A stretch of 64,000 bases of DNA from Streptomyces rubrogriseus (GTDB taxonomy: Bacteria; Actinomycetota; Actinomycetes; Streptomycetales; Streptomycetaceae), in the NCBI RefSeq assembly GCF_027947575.1, contig NZ_CP116256.1:2914001-2978000 (forward strand), given 5' to 3'. This document shows, in pieces, positions 16,000 to 24,242 of this stretch (within the stretch, counting starts at the first letter, position 1; each line of letters opens with the position of its first letter). The notes below the pieces were generated by a model, which had not been told where the DNA came from, did no database searches, and was given only the letters and a program-made list of their open reading frames with translations. The position numbers and the translations under genes were made by a program.

Positions 16000-16659
16000 T
16001 CACCGGTGGGCGACCGGGGAGCCCGGCAGCACCCGGCGCAGCCCGCAGGCCACCAACCGGGCGGAGAAGGACACGGCGAACCAGGGGGTGGGCGCCAGTC
16101 GGGCCAACAGTCGGCGGTCCCCGGGCACTTGCCGCCCGCCGCGCCCGGTGACGTCCAGCCACACGCCGAAGTGCAGCAGCCGCGCCTCGGGTCCGGCGTC
16201 CCGAGCGGGGAACGGCCGCATGTGCTCGCGCACCGCACGCGTGAGGGTCGTGCGCCGCACCGTGCCCACCTGCTGTCGGGTCAGGAAGTGGTCGAGCAAC
16301 TGGGCGGAGCGGCACGGGAATCCACCGCGGCCGAGCGGAGTGCGCCCTACCAGCCCGGCGTCGTGGAACGCCGCGGCGGCCAGCAGGCCGACCCGGTCGT
16401 AGGCGAGCCCGTGGGTCCGCGCACAGGCGTCGGCCAGCAGGAACGTCCGCAGAGAGTGCACGGCGACGTGGGGCGGCAGGAGCCGGCACATCTCCTTCAG
16501 CGCGGCGCCCGCGAGGGGGTGCCCGAGCAGCTCCGCGAGGGCCGGGCGGCCGAGCAGGGGCTGCCATGCCTCGGGCAACGCCTTCGGTGGATCGGAGTGT
16601 GAACTCGCCCCGCTCCCACCGGGATCGGGGACCTCCGGCATCTCGGGCCCTGCGACCAT
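16000..16659 (-). CDS. HD-domain hydrolase-like protein
   Basis: This 219-residue protein has an HD-domain pattern: H in VAVHSLRTFLLADA (about residue 67), the HD pair in AAAFHDAGLVG (about 98-99) and a later His-containing helix around REHMRP. Proteins of this type include cyanamide hydratase-like hydrolases and cyclic-nucleotide phosphohydrolases. It lies 49 nt upstream of the halogenase on the same strand and is probably the first gene of the leftward block. The C-terminal 60 residues are hydrophobic/Arg-rich and not recognised. The start at ATG 16659 is the first in frame; a later one is possible. Confidence 0.65.
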   Translation of the reverse strand: MVAGPEMPEVPDPGGSGASSHSDPPKALPEAWQPLLGRPALAELLGHPLAGAALKEMCRLLPPHVAVHSLRTFLLADACARTHGLAYDRVGLLAAAAFHDAGLVGRTPLGRGGFPCRSAQLLDHFLTRQQVGTVRRTTLTRAVREHMRPFPARDAGPEARLLHFGVWLDVTGRGGRQVPGDRRLLARLAPTPWFAVSFSARLVACGLRRVLPGSPVAHR

Positions 16660-17027
16660 GGCCCAACCCCCCTTGTCTCACGACCCATTGGCTGTGTCCG
16701 TCTCACCTGTCTTTACGCCCGGGCCGCCGCCGCCCCCCGCCCCTCGTTCCGCAACGCCTCGTCCGTGTAAGCGCGTTGGCGTGCAACCGACGGCGCGCGA
16801 TACCGGTGATGCGCTCCGGGCGTACGTTCCGGCCGTCCAATCGGAGCCATGGCCTGTTCGAATGAATGAGCCCTACTCATCCGTTGTGGCGGTGCGGGAG
16901 CGGGTGACGGCCGGGAGGATGCGCCCTGCGCTCCCACTGGTGGAAGATTTCTGTAGTAAACCTCGTGAGGTGCGGGGAGTGTTCAGGGCAGGACCGAATC
17001 TCGCCTGTGCTGAAATGCGGTGTTGGT
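16660..17027. promoter_or_regulatory. Divergent intergenic region between HD protein and reductase
   Basis: This 368-nt gap has no supported gene. Its right third (about 16940-17027) is less GC-rich than the flanks, as expected for promoters. I could not identify a -35/-10 pair, SARP heptamers or a clear operator by eye. Confidence 0.4.
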
Positions 17028-18146
17028 ATGGTCAGTTTCCCGATCGCCGAAGATTTGCGACTTCCGGCGGAAATCGATGCCTCGGCTCTGCCGGATACTC
17101 CCGAAGGGCCGCCTGAGAGAATTCTGCTGACGGGAGCCACCGGATTCCTCGGCGGTTCCCTGCTCGCCGACCTGCTGGATGCCACCGATGCTCGAATCCA
17201 TTGCCTGGTGAGAGCGGAATCGGCCGCTGAGGCCCGGGAGCGGCTCGCCGGTCAGTTGCGCGCCCGGAATGTGCCGGAGCACCACAAGTCCCGGATCGAC
17301 GTCGTGCCCGGCAGCCTGGCGAAGCCGCGGTTCGGCTTGACCGACGAGGAGTTCTCGGGCCTCTCGCGCGACATCGACGTCATTTACCACTGCGGCGCCT
17401 GGGTCAATCTCCTGGCGAGTTACCCGATCCTGCGCGGCTGCAATGTGTCGGGGACCCTGGAAATCCTGAGACTGGCGACCCGGACCCGCCGAATTCCCGT
17501 GCATTACATCTCGACGATGGGGGTGATCCCGGCGGCCCGGGAGGCCGGGACCGGTGTCTCCGGCTACTGCGCCACCAAATGGGTCGCCGAGCAGTTGGTC
17601 GCGCAGGCCGCGGACCGCGGATCGCCCACGATGGTGCACCGGCCCGGGGTGATCCTGGCGGACTCGCGCACCGGCCTGGTGGGGAAGTCGGACTGGTTCG
17701 TCCACCTGACGACGGCGAGCATCCGCGCCGGCTGCGCCCCCGACCACCCCGGCCTCCTGCCGGTCGGCACGGTCGACTTCACCAGCCGCGCCATCGTCGA
17801 GCTGTCCCTGAGCCGGCCTGCCCGAGGACAGGTGTTCCACGTGATCGATCCCGAGCCGCTGCCCTTCCGGTCGTACTTCCAGGGCTTCGCGGACGCCGGT
17901 GTCGACCTTCCGCTCGTCCCGTTCGACACCTGGCTGGAGCGGCTTCGCGACCTGGGCGACGAGGTCCCCCGCAGCACCCTGCGGCTGGCCGGCGAGACCC
18001 TCCGGCAGATGATCCCCGCCCCGGGGCCGGACACCGCCGGCCCCACCGCGGCGACCGCGCACCGCGCCCCGCCCGTGCTCGACTCCGACTACTTCCGCAG
18101 GATGCTCGCCTTCCTGAGCCGCGACGCCCTGCTGCCCGCCCAGTGA
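17028..18146 (+). CDS. Thioester-reductase-like SDR (intact catalytic dyad)
   Basis: This 372-residue protein has TGATGFLGG (35-43), the cofactor-adjacent LVRAES, YHCGAWVN (120-127), YISTMG and an intact Tyr180-x3-Lys184 dyad in GYCATKWVAEQ. It resembles the terminal reductase domains of NRPS/PKS and carboxylic-acid reductases, which release carrier-bound acyl chains as aldehydes with NAD(P)H. It precedes an ACP gene by 70 nt. It is a stand-alone reductase with no attached carrier, so it would act in trans on one of the two ACPs. The start is uncertain: ATG 17028 has a weak ribosome site and an upstream in-frame GTG exists at 16965. Confidence 0.85.
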   Translation: MVSFPIAEDLRLPAEIDASALPDTPEGPPERILLTGATGFLGGSLLADLLDATDARIHCLVRAESAAEARERLAGQLRARNVPEHHKSRIDVVPGSLAKPRFGLTDEEFSGLSRDIDVIYHCGAWVNLLASYPILRGCNVSGTLEILRLATRTRRIPVHYISTMGVIPAAREAGTGVSGYCATKWVAEQLVAQAADRGSPTMVHRPGVILADSRTGLVGKSDWFVHLTTASIRAGCAPDHPGLLPVGTVDFTSRAIVELSLSRPARGQVFHVIDPEPLPFRSYFQGFADAGVDLPLVPFDTWLERLRDLGDEVPRSTLRLAGETLRQMIPAPGPDTAGPTAATAHRAPPVLDSDYFRRMLAFLSRDALLPAQ

Positions 18147-18216
18147 CCCACGTACGGTCCTCTCCACCCGTGCCTCCCGTCACCCTCCCCGCATCTCAAC
18201 AGCTGGAGTTTCCGCA

Positions 18217-18489
18217 ATGTCCCCTTTCACCCTGGAAGACCTGACGGCGATGGTGGCCGAGATCGCCGGCGCCGAAGCGGCCCGGGCGCTCTCGGAGCAG
18301 CCGGCCGACGCGCCCTTCACATCGCTGGGGTTCGACTCGATGGCCGTCATCGAACTGGCCGAGCGGATCCAGGAGCGCTACGGCGTTCCCATCCCGGACG
18401 AGGCGGTGCACGACCTGCGCACCGTCCGACGGACCCTCGACTACGTGAACGGCCGGGCGGCCGTCGCGGCGGCGGACGGAGCCCGCTGA
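18217..18489 (+). CDS. Acyl carrier protein 1
   Basis: A 90-residue carrier protein. The phosphopantetheine serine is Ser41 in LGFDSMAVIEL, followed by the usual helix III and IV (ERYGVPIPDEAVHDLRTVRRTLDYV). Gly-Phe before Asp-Ser is more like NRPS/PKS-associated carriers than housekeeping FabC-type ACP. The stop overlaps the KAS III start by 1 nt, so the two are translationally coupled and probably work together. Confidence 0.93.
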   Translation: MSPFTLEDLTAMVAEIAGAEAARALSEQPADAPFTSLGFDSMAVIELAERIQERYGVPIPDEAVHDLRTVRRTLDYVNGRAAVAAADGAR

Positions 18490-19451
18490 TGGCCCGGGGC
18501 GCGGGACGGCTGACCGGCATCGGCGTCTACCGCCCCGGTGGCCTGCTCACCAGCGCCGAACTCGACACCAGGTTCGGTCACGAGGACGGCTATATCGAGC
18601 AGATCACCGGGATCCGGACCAGGCTGAAGGCCGACCCCGACGACACCTTCGTCGAGATGGCCGCGCAGGCGGCGGACAAGGCCCTGGCCCAAGCGGGCGT
18701 GCTCGCCGAGGACCTGGACTGTGTCCTGTTCTCCTCCGCCAGCAGCGTCGGCCAGGCATCGTGCCGGGCCGCCAGTCTCACCCACCGCATCGGAGCCGGC
18801 CGGGCCGGCGGGTTCGACGTCAACGGCGGGTGCGCCGGGTTCGGTTACGGGCTGGCCCTGGCCTCCGGACTCATCGCCGCACAGCAGGCGCGTCAGATCC
18901 TGGTCGTCGCCGCCGAGCGGCTGAGCGACATCACCGACCCCGACGACTGCGCGACCGTCATGGTCTTCGGCGATGCCGCCGGGGCCGCCGTGGTCAGCGC
19001 CGCGGAGCACCCCGGGATCGGACCGGCGGTGTGGGGAACCCACGGCCCCGGTGAGCCCTGGATGACCAGCGCCCCGCCCAAACCCGGTGCCGCCCGCCCG
19101 TACATGCACATGGACGGCACCCGGGTGGTCCGCTGGTTCGGTTCGCACATGCCGCAAGTGGCCCAGGAAGCACTCGACGCGGCCGGGCTCACCTGGGACG
19201 ACATCGGCGCCTTCGTGCCGCACCAGTGCAACGGGCGGCTGATCGACGCGATGGTGCGCCGACTGCGCCCGCCCGAGCACGTGGCGATCGCCCGCAGCAT
19301 CGTCACCGACGGCAACACCAGTTCGGCGTCCATCCCGCTGGCCCTGGAGTCGCTGCTCGCCTCGGCCACCGTACGGCCCGGCGACAAGGCGCTGCTGCTG
19401 GGCTTCGGCGCCGGGCTGACCTGGTGCGCCCAGGTGGTCGAACTTCCGTAA
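18489..19451 (+). CDS. Beta-ketoacyl-ACP synthase III (FabH-like)
   Basis: The 320-residue protein has a complete thiolase-fold catalytic triad: Cys115 (NGGCAGFGYG), His245 (VPHQCNGR) and Asn276 (DGNTSSAS). KAS III enzymes start chains by condensing a short acyl-CoA or acyl-ACP with malonyl-ACP. Position between ACP 1 and the E1/E2 genes suggests that the acyl unit made by the E1/E2 set is its primer (inference). It is distinct from a housekeeping FabH because it is not next to fabD. Confidence 0.92.
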   Translation: MARGAGRLTGIGVYRPGGLLTSAELDTRFGHEDGYIEQITGIRTRLKADPDDTFVEMAAQAADKALAQAGVLAEDLDCVLFSSASSVGQASCRAASLTHRIGAGRAGGFDVNGGCAGFGYGLALASGLIAAQQARQILVVAAERLSDITDPDDCATVMVFGDAAGAAVVSAAEHPGIGPAVWGTHGPGEPWMTSAPPKPGAARPYMHMDGTRVVRWFGSHMPQVAQEALDAAGLTWDDIGAFVPHQCNGRLIDAMVRRLRPPEHVAIARSIVTDGNTSSASIPLALESLLASATVRPGDKALLLGFGAGLTWCAQVVELP

Positions 19452-19461
19452 GGAGCACCTC

Positions 19462-20433
19462 ATGAACGTCACGTCCGCGTCCCCCGCGGTCGACCTCAGG
19501 GCCGTCGGCGCACCCGAAGCCGGTGTCGTGGCCCGACCCCTGTCCCGTCTGTCCGACGCCGATCTCGGCACCCTGCTGATGATCCGCCACTTCGAACTGG
19601 CCGTGCTGGAGCTGTTCTCCCAGGGCCGGCTGCACGGCACCACGCACACCTGCCTCGGCCAGGAGTACATCCCCGTCGCGCTCTACCCGCTGCTGGACGA
19701 GGGCGACTACGTCTTCAGCAACCACCGCGGGCACGGCCACTACCTGGCCCGCTTCCACGACCCGCACGGCCTGCTCGCGGAGATCATGGGGCGGGCCGGT
19801 GCCGTCTGCCACGGCGTGGGCGGCAGCCAGCACATCTACCGCGACCGCTACCTGTCGACCGGCGTACAGGGCCAGAGCCTGCCCGTCGCCGTGGGAGTCG
19901 GCCTGCACCTGAAGGGGGCCGAGCCGGGCCGGATCGCGGTGGTCCACATCGGCGACGGCACCTGGGGCGAGGGCGCCGTGTACGAGGCGCTCAACATGGC
20001 GCAGCTGTGGCAGGTCCCGGTGCTCGTCGTGGTGGAGCACAACGGGATCGCCCAGTCGACACCGACCGAGCGGCAGATGTCCGGCACCGTCGCGGCCCGG
20101 GCGGCGGCCTTCGGGGTCGGCCACCTGCGGATCGACTCCGTGGACGTCACCGACGTACGCGCCGCCCTCACCCCCGTGGTCGAGCAGGTCCGCGACCGGC
20201 ACCGGCCGTACGTGGTCGAGTGCGTCACCCACCGGGTGGGCCCGCACAGCAAGGGGGACGACACCCGCGCGGCCGAGGTCCGGGAGCGAGCGGCCAGGCA
20301 CGACTGGTACCGCCGCTACCGACAGGACCATCCCGCGCAGTTCGCCGCCGCCGACCAGGCACAGGCGGAGGCCGTCGCGGCCGTCGTACGAGAGGTCGGC
20401 GCGCGTCCGGCGTCCCGATGGGAGGCCCGATGA
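19462..20433 (+). CDS. 2-oxoacid dehydrogenase-like E1 component, alpha subunit (TPP)
   Basis: This 323-residue protein follows a clear AAGGAG. It shows the E1-alpha pattern: GTTHTCLGQEYIPVAL, SNHRGHGHYLAR, a GxGGSQH segment, and the thiamine-diphosphate motif beginning GDGTWGEG (about residue 151) and ending at EHNGIAQST. It resembles acetoin/pyruvate/branched-chain E1 alpha subunits. With the beta subunit at 20430 it would decarboxylate a 2-oxoacid and transfer the acyl or acyloin unit to the lipoyl domain of the E2 at 21440. A 4-nt overlap couples it to the beta subunit. Confidence 0.92.
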   Translation: MNVTSASPAVDLRAVGAPEAGVVARPLSRLSDADLGTLLMIRHFELAVLELFSQGRLHGTTHTCLGQEYIPVALYPLLDEGDYVFSNHRGHGHYLARFHDPHGLLAEIMGRAGAVCHGVGGSQHIYRDRYLSTGVQGQSLPVAVGVGLHLKGAEPGRIAVVHIGDGTWGEGAVYEALNMAQLWQVPVLVVVEHNGIAQSTPTERQMSGTVAARAAAFGVGHLRIDSVDVTDVRAALTPVVEQVRDRHRPYVVECVTHRVGPHSKGDDTRAAEVRERAARHDWYRRYRQDHPAQFAAADQAQAEAVAAVVREVGARPASRWEAR

Positions 20434-21443
20434 CCAGGCGCCAGCGCGTGGCCGAGAACCTCAACAGCGCCCTGCACCACCTCCTCGGCGCCCACCCCGG
20501 CACGTATCTGATCGGTGAGGACGTCGCCGACCCCTACGGCGGGGCGTTCAAGGTGACCCGGGGGCTCTCCGACCGCTTCCCGGACCGGGTGCTGTCCTCA
20601 CCGCTGAGCGAAGGCGGCATCGCCGGGGTGGGCGCGGGCCTGGCCCTGGCCGGCAACCGGTCCGTGGTCGAGATGATGTTCTCGGACTTCGCCGCGCTGG
20701 CCTTCGACCCGCTGCTGAACTTCGCCGCCAAGTCCGTGTCGATGTACGGCCGCAGGGTCCCGATGAGCATGGTCGTGCGCTGCCCCACCGGCGGCAACCG
20801 GGGGTACGGCCCGACGCACAGCCAGAGCCTGCAGAAGCACTTCCTCGGCATTCCCTCGCTGCACCTGCGGGAAGTCTCCCCGTTCCACGACAACCAGCGC
20901 GTACTGACCGCGATGCTCGACCGCGAGGAGCCCGGTGTGCTCTTCGAGGACAAGGTGCTCTACACCCGCGCCATGTACCGGGACGGGGTCGTGGACGACC
21001 TCTTCCGCTACGAGGTGCTGGCCGATCCCAGCGAGACCGCCCGGGTGTTCGCGCCGGACTGCGGGCCCCCCGACTGGATCCTCCTGGCCCCGGGCGGACT
21101 CACCGAACGGGCCGTCACCGCCCTGCGCACCCTGCTCCTCGAAGAGGAGATCACGTGTGAACTGCTGGTGCCCTCCCAGCTCTACCCCTTCGACAGCAAG
21201 GCGCTGCTCCCGGTGCTGTCCCGTGCCGACCGCATCTGTGTCATGGAGGACTCCACGGCCGACGGGACCTGGGGCGAACTGCTCGCACAGCAACTCCACG
21301 AGCAGCTGTGGAGCCGACTGGCCCGCCCGGTACTGCCGCTGAGCGCCGAGCCGTGCATCGTCCCGACCGCGGCGCACCTGGAGCACGACGTGCTGCTCCA
21401 GCCGTCCACCATCCACCGCGCGATCATGGAGGCGACGAAGTGA
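20430..21443 (+). CDS. 2-oxoacid dehydrogenase-like E1 component, beta subunit
   Basis: The 337-residue protein begins at an ATGA overlap with E1 alpha. It has the transketolase-like pyrimidine domain (GEDVADPYGGAFKVTRGL, SEGGIAGVGAGLALAG, FADF-equivalent MFSDFAALAFDPLLNFAAK) and the C-terminal transketolase domain (LAPGGLTERAVTALR, EDSTADGTWGELLAQQL). It completes the alpha2beta2 TPP enzyme. The stop overlaps the E2 start by 4 nt (GTGA), so E1 alpha, E1 beta and E2 form one coupled unit. Confidence 0.92.
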   Translation: MTRRQRVAENLNSALHHLLGAHPGTYLIGEDVADPYGGAFKVTRGLSDRFPDRVLSSPLSEGGIAGVGAGLALAGNRSVVEMMFSDFAALAFDPLLNFAAKSVSMYGRRVPMSMVVRCPTGGNRGYGPTHSQSLQKHFLGIPSLHLREVSPFHDNQRVLTAMLDREEPGVLFEDKVLYTRAMYRDGVVDDLFRYEVLADPSETARVFAPDCGPPDWILLAPGGLTERAVTALRTLLLEEEITCELLVPSQLYPFDSKALLPVLSRADRICVMEDSTADGTWGELLAQQLHEQLWSRLARPVLPLSAEPCIVPTAAHLEHDVLLQPSTIHRAIMEATK

Positions 21444-22558
21444 TCGGCATCGAGCTGCCCACGCTCAACACGAACGACTCCAGCTACACCCTGGTCGAGT
21501 GGCTCGTCCCCGACGGCAACAGCATCGAGGGCGAGGAACCGCTGGCGGTCGTGGAGACCTCCAAGGCCAGTGAGGAGATCGAGAGCACCGGCTCCGGAAT
21601 CCTGCACGTCCTCGTCGGCGGCGGCCAGGAGTGCCGGCCGGGGCAGACCATCGCCTACCTCTTCGAGTCGGCCGAGGAGCGCGACTCCTACCGGGCGTCG
21701 GCCGCCACCCCGGCGGCGACATCCGCAACCCCAGGCGCGGAGCTGAGCATCACCAACGCGGCCCGTGAGCTCGCCGACCGCCACGGCGTGTCCGAGGACG
21801 AGCTGCGCGGTCTCGGGCGCACGGTCATCCGTACGGCCGACGTCGAGGCCCTGGTGCGGCGGGCCGCGTCGGAGCCCGCCACCGCCGGGCGCCAACTGTC
21901 CAAGCGGCAGCGGACGGTGGGAGCGGTGGTGACCGAGTCGATGCGGACCGTTCCGGCCGCGGCCGCCTACGCCAAGGTCGACGTCGGTCAGGCGGAGGAA
22001 CTGGCCCGGCGGCTGTCCGAGCGCACCGGCAGTTTCGTCTCCCTGCCCGTCCTGCTGATCAAGGCGGTGGCGCGCCGGCACGCGGCACATCCCCTGATGT
22101 TCGCCGCGCTCACCGACGACGGCGCGGTGCGCGAGAGCGAACGGGCCCACGTGGGCGTCACCATGGACGCGGGCCGAGGTCTGTACACCCCGGTGGTGCA
22201 CGACGCCGCCGAGCTGAGCGGCGACCGGATCGCCGACCTGCTCACCGGCTTCCGGAGCAAGGCGTTCCGGGGCACGTTCCAGGCCGCCGAACTCGCCGGA
22301 GCCAACATCATGGTCGCCCCGCACACCACCGAGGGCATGGTCCTGGCCACCCCCATCGTCTTCCCCGGCCAGACCTGCGTGGTCTCCGTCGGCGCCGTCG
22401 ACGACCAGGTGCTCCTGGACGCGCAGGGCACTCCCCGCACCCACCGGTTCGTCCACCTCGGCCTGGTCTACGACCACCGGGTGGTCAACGGCCGGGACGC
22501 GATGGCCCTGCTCAAGGACGTCAAGGAGGAGCTGGAGGCACCGGCCGCGCTCGGCTGA
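21440..22558 (+). CDS. 2-oxoacid dehydrogenase-like E2 acyltransferase with lipoyl domain
   Basis: This 372-residue protein starts at GTG 21440 inside the E1-beta stop. It has an N-terminal lipoyl domain (Lys42 in ETSKASEE), a flexible Ala/Thr linker, a peripheral subunit-binding domain (about 95-130: NAARELADRHGVSEDELRGLG) and a catalytic domain ending in YDHRVVNGRDA. The catalytic His of HRxxxG is present; the usual following Asp is Asn. In normal complexes E2 passes the acyl group to CoA. Here ACP and ketosynthase genes adjoin it, so acyl transfer to ACP or CoA for chain priming is likely. No E3 gene is present; a housekeeping E3 would have to serve. Confidence 0.92.
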   Translation: MIGIELPTLNTNDSSYTLVEWLVPDGNSIEGEEPLAVVETSKASEEIESTGSGILHVLVGGGQECRPGQTIAYLFESAEERDSYRASAATPAATSATPGAELSITNAARELADRHGVSEDELRGLGRTVIRTADVEALVRRAASEPATAGRQLSKRQRTVGAVVTESMRTVPAAAAYAKVDVGQAEELARRLSERTGSFVSLPVLLIKAVARRHAAHPLMFAALTDDGAVRESERAHVGVTMDAGRGLYTPVVHDAAELSGDRIADLLTGFRSKAFRGTFQAAELAGANIMVAPHTTEGMVLATPIVFPGQTCVVSVGAVDDQVLLDAQGTPRTHRFVHLGLVYDHRVVNGRDAMALLKDVKEELEAPAALG

Positions 22559-22646
22559 CCGCCGACCCGCCGCCACGGACCCCCACCACACGGACCCCCA
22601 CCACCCCCGGGGGACCGCCCGTCGGACAGGAAAGGACACCCCCGAC

Positions 22647-22904
22647 ATGACCACCGACACCACGCCGCACAGCCGCGCCTACGACCTGCTCGCCTCGGTT
22701 CTCAGCAACAAGTTCGAAGTGCCCACCGAGGCCATCGTCCCCACCGCGACCTTCGAGCAGCTGGACCTCGACTCGCTGGCCGTGGTGGAGCTCTTCGTCG
22801 TACTCACCGAGGAACTCGGCATCGAAGTACAGGACGGCGAGGCCGACCCGGACCTCACCCTGGCCGGCGTGGCCGACCTCATGGTCGAGGCCGTCAAGTC
22901 GTGA
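22647..22904 (+). CDS. Acyl carrier protein 2
   Basis: An 85-residue ACP with Ser43 in LDLDSLAVVEL as the phosphopantetheine site and an acidic helix II/III typical of type II systems. It follows an 88-nt gap with short repeats of CCCCCACCA type and AGGAAAGGA before the ATG. It overlaps the KAS II gene by 4 nt, so this ACP is the likely chain carrier for elongation, while ACP 1 pairs with KAS III. Confidence 0.93.
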   Translation: MTTDTTPHSRAYDLLASVLSNKFEVPTEAIVPTATFEQLDLDSLAVVELFVVLTEELGIEVQDGEADPDLTLAGVADLMVEAVKS

Positions 22905-24169
22905 CCGGCGCCCGTCCCGACGTCGCCGTCACCGGGATCGGCCTGGTCACTCCGGCCGGCACCGGTCGCGAGGCCACCTGGGACGGCGTGTGCGCGGGCC
23001 GCCCCACCGCCCGGCACGTCCCCGAACTCAAGGGCCTCCCGGTCGACTTCGCCTGCCTCGTACCGGACTTCTCCCCCCGCGCTCACATCCCAGGCTCACG
23101 CCCCTGGCAGTACGACCGCTTCACCCAGTTCGCCCTCTGCGCCGCCCTGGAGGCGGTCTCCGACGCCGGTCTGGACCCGGCCGACTGGGACGCGGACCGC
23201 GTCGCGGTGGTCTTCGGCAGCTCGGCCGGCGGCACCGGCACCATGCTGGACCAGCACCGCAAACTGCTCGAGGTGGGCACGGCACGCGTGTCACCGCTGC
23301 TGCTGCCGATGTTCCTGCCCAACATGGCCACCGGACAGCTCACCATTCACCTGCGGGCCCGGGGCCCGGCGCTGTGCACGGTCACCGCCTGCGCCTCGGG
23401 CGCCACCGCCATCGGCACCGCCCTGCAACTGCTGCGCTCCGGGGCCTGCGACATCGCCGTCGCGGGCGCCTCCGACGCGGTCGTACAGCCCCTCTGGGTC
23501 ACCGGCTTCGACCGGATGGGCGCGCTGTCCCGGCGCGGCGACGACCCGCCGGCCGCCTCCCGGCCCTTCGACACCGCCCGGGACGGCTTCGTCATGGCGG
23601 AGGGCGGTGCGGCCCTGGTCCTGGAGCCGGCGAGTGCGGCCAGGGCCCGCGGACGCCCCGGCTACGCCCTGCTGGCGGGCTACGGGGCATCGTCCGACGC
23701 CCACCACCCGGTGGCACCCGACCCCGAGGGCAAGGGCGCCGCCCTCGCCGTGCGGCGGGCCCTCGACGACGCCGGCGCCCGCCCCGCGGACGTGCAGCAC
23801 ATCAACGCGCACGGCACCAGCACGCCGCTCAACGACGCCGCCGAGGCCCGTCTGATCCGCCGCCTCTTCCCTCACCGGCCCTCCGTGACCTCGGTCAAGG
23901 GCACCCTCGGCCACCTGCTCGGCGCGGCCGGAGCGGTCGAAGCGGCGATCACCGCCCTGTCCGTGGCGCACGGCCGGGTGCCTCCCGTGGCCAACCTGGA
24001 GAAACAGGAAGGAGACGCCGAGATCAACGCCGTCACCGGCACCAGCCGGGACCAGCCCGTCGACCTGGCCCTGAGCCATTCCTTCGGCTTCGGCGGCCAC
24101 AACGCCGTACTCGCCTTCAGAAGCTGCCCCACCGAACCGGTCCGGGAGCCCGCCGCTCCCGCACCGTGA
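22901..24169 (+). CDS. Beta-ketoacyl-ACP synthase II (FabF-like, single KS)
   Basis: The 422-residue protein begins at GTG in a GTGA overlap with ACP 2. It has the Cys-His-His triad: Cys164 (TACASGAT), His304 (NAHGTST) and His338 (GTLGHLLGAAG), plus the C-terminal SHSFGFGGHNA. No chain-length-factor partner gene is present, so it is a homodimeric elongating KS rather than half of an aromatic KS/CLF pair. Together with KAS III and two ACPs it forms a small dedicated type II fatty-acid/polyketide system that lacks its own ketoreductase, dehydratase and enoylreductase. These must come from the host FAS, or the chain stays partly unreduced. Confidence 0.92.
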   Translation: MTGARPDVAVTGIGLVTPAGTGREATWDGVCAGRPTARHVPELKGLPVDFACLVPDFSPRAHIPGSRPWQYDRFTQFALCAALEAVSDAGLDPADWDADRVAVVFGSSAGGTGTMLDQHRKLLEVGTARVSPLLLPMFLPNMATGQLTIHLRARGPALCTVTACASGATAIGTALQLLRSGACDIAVAGASDAVVQPLWVTGFDRMGALSRRGDDPPAASRPFDTARDGFVMAEGGAALVLEPASAARARGRPGYALLAGYGASSDAHHPVAPDPEGKGAALAVRRALDDAGARPADVQHINAHGTSTPLNDAAEARLIRRLFPHRPSVTSVKGTLGHLLGAAGAVEAAITALSVAHGRVPPVANLEKQEGDAEINAVTGTSRDQPVDLALSHSFGFGGHNAVLAFRSCPTEPVREPAAPAP

Positions 24170-24242
24170 GCATCTGCGATGGACACGAGGCTGAGGAGGC
24201 GGTTCAAACTCCGCGCCATTGCTCAAAGAAAGGGAGAAGACC

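Noticed and set aside
14658..16151. 497-codon plus-strand frame opposite the halogenase
   Set aside because: Antisense shadow; the minus strand has intact halogenase motifs.
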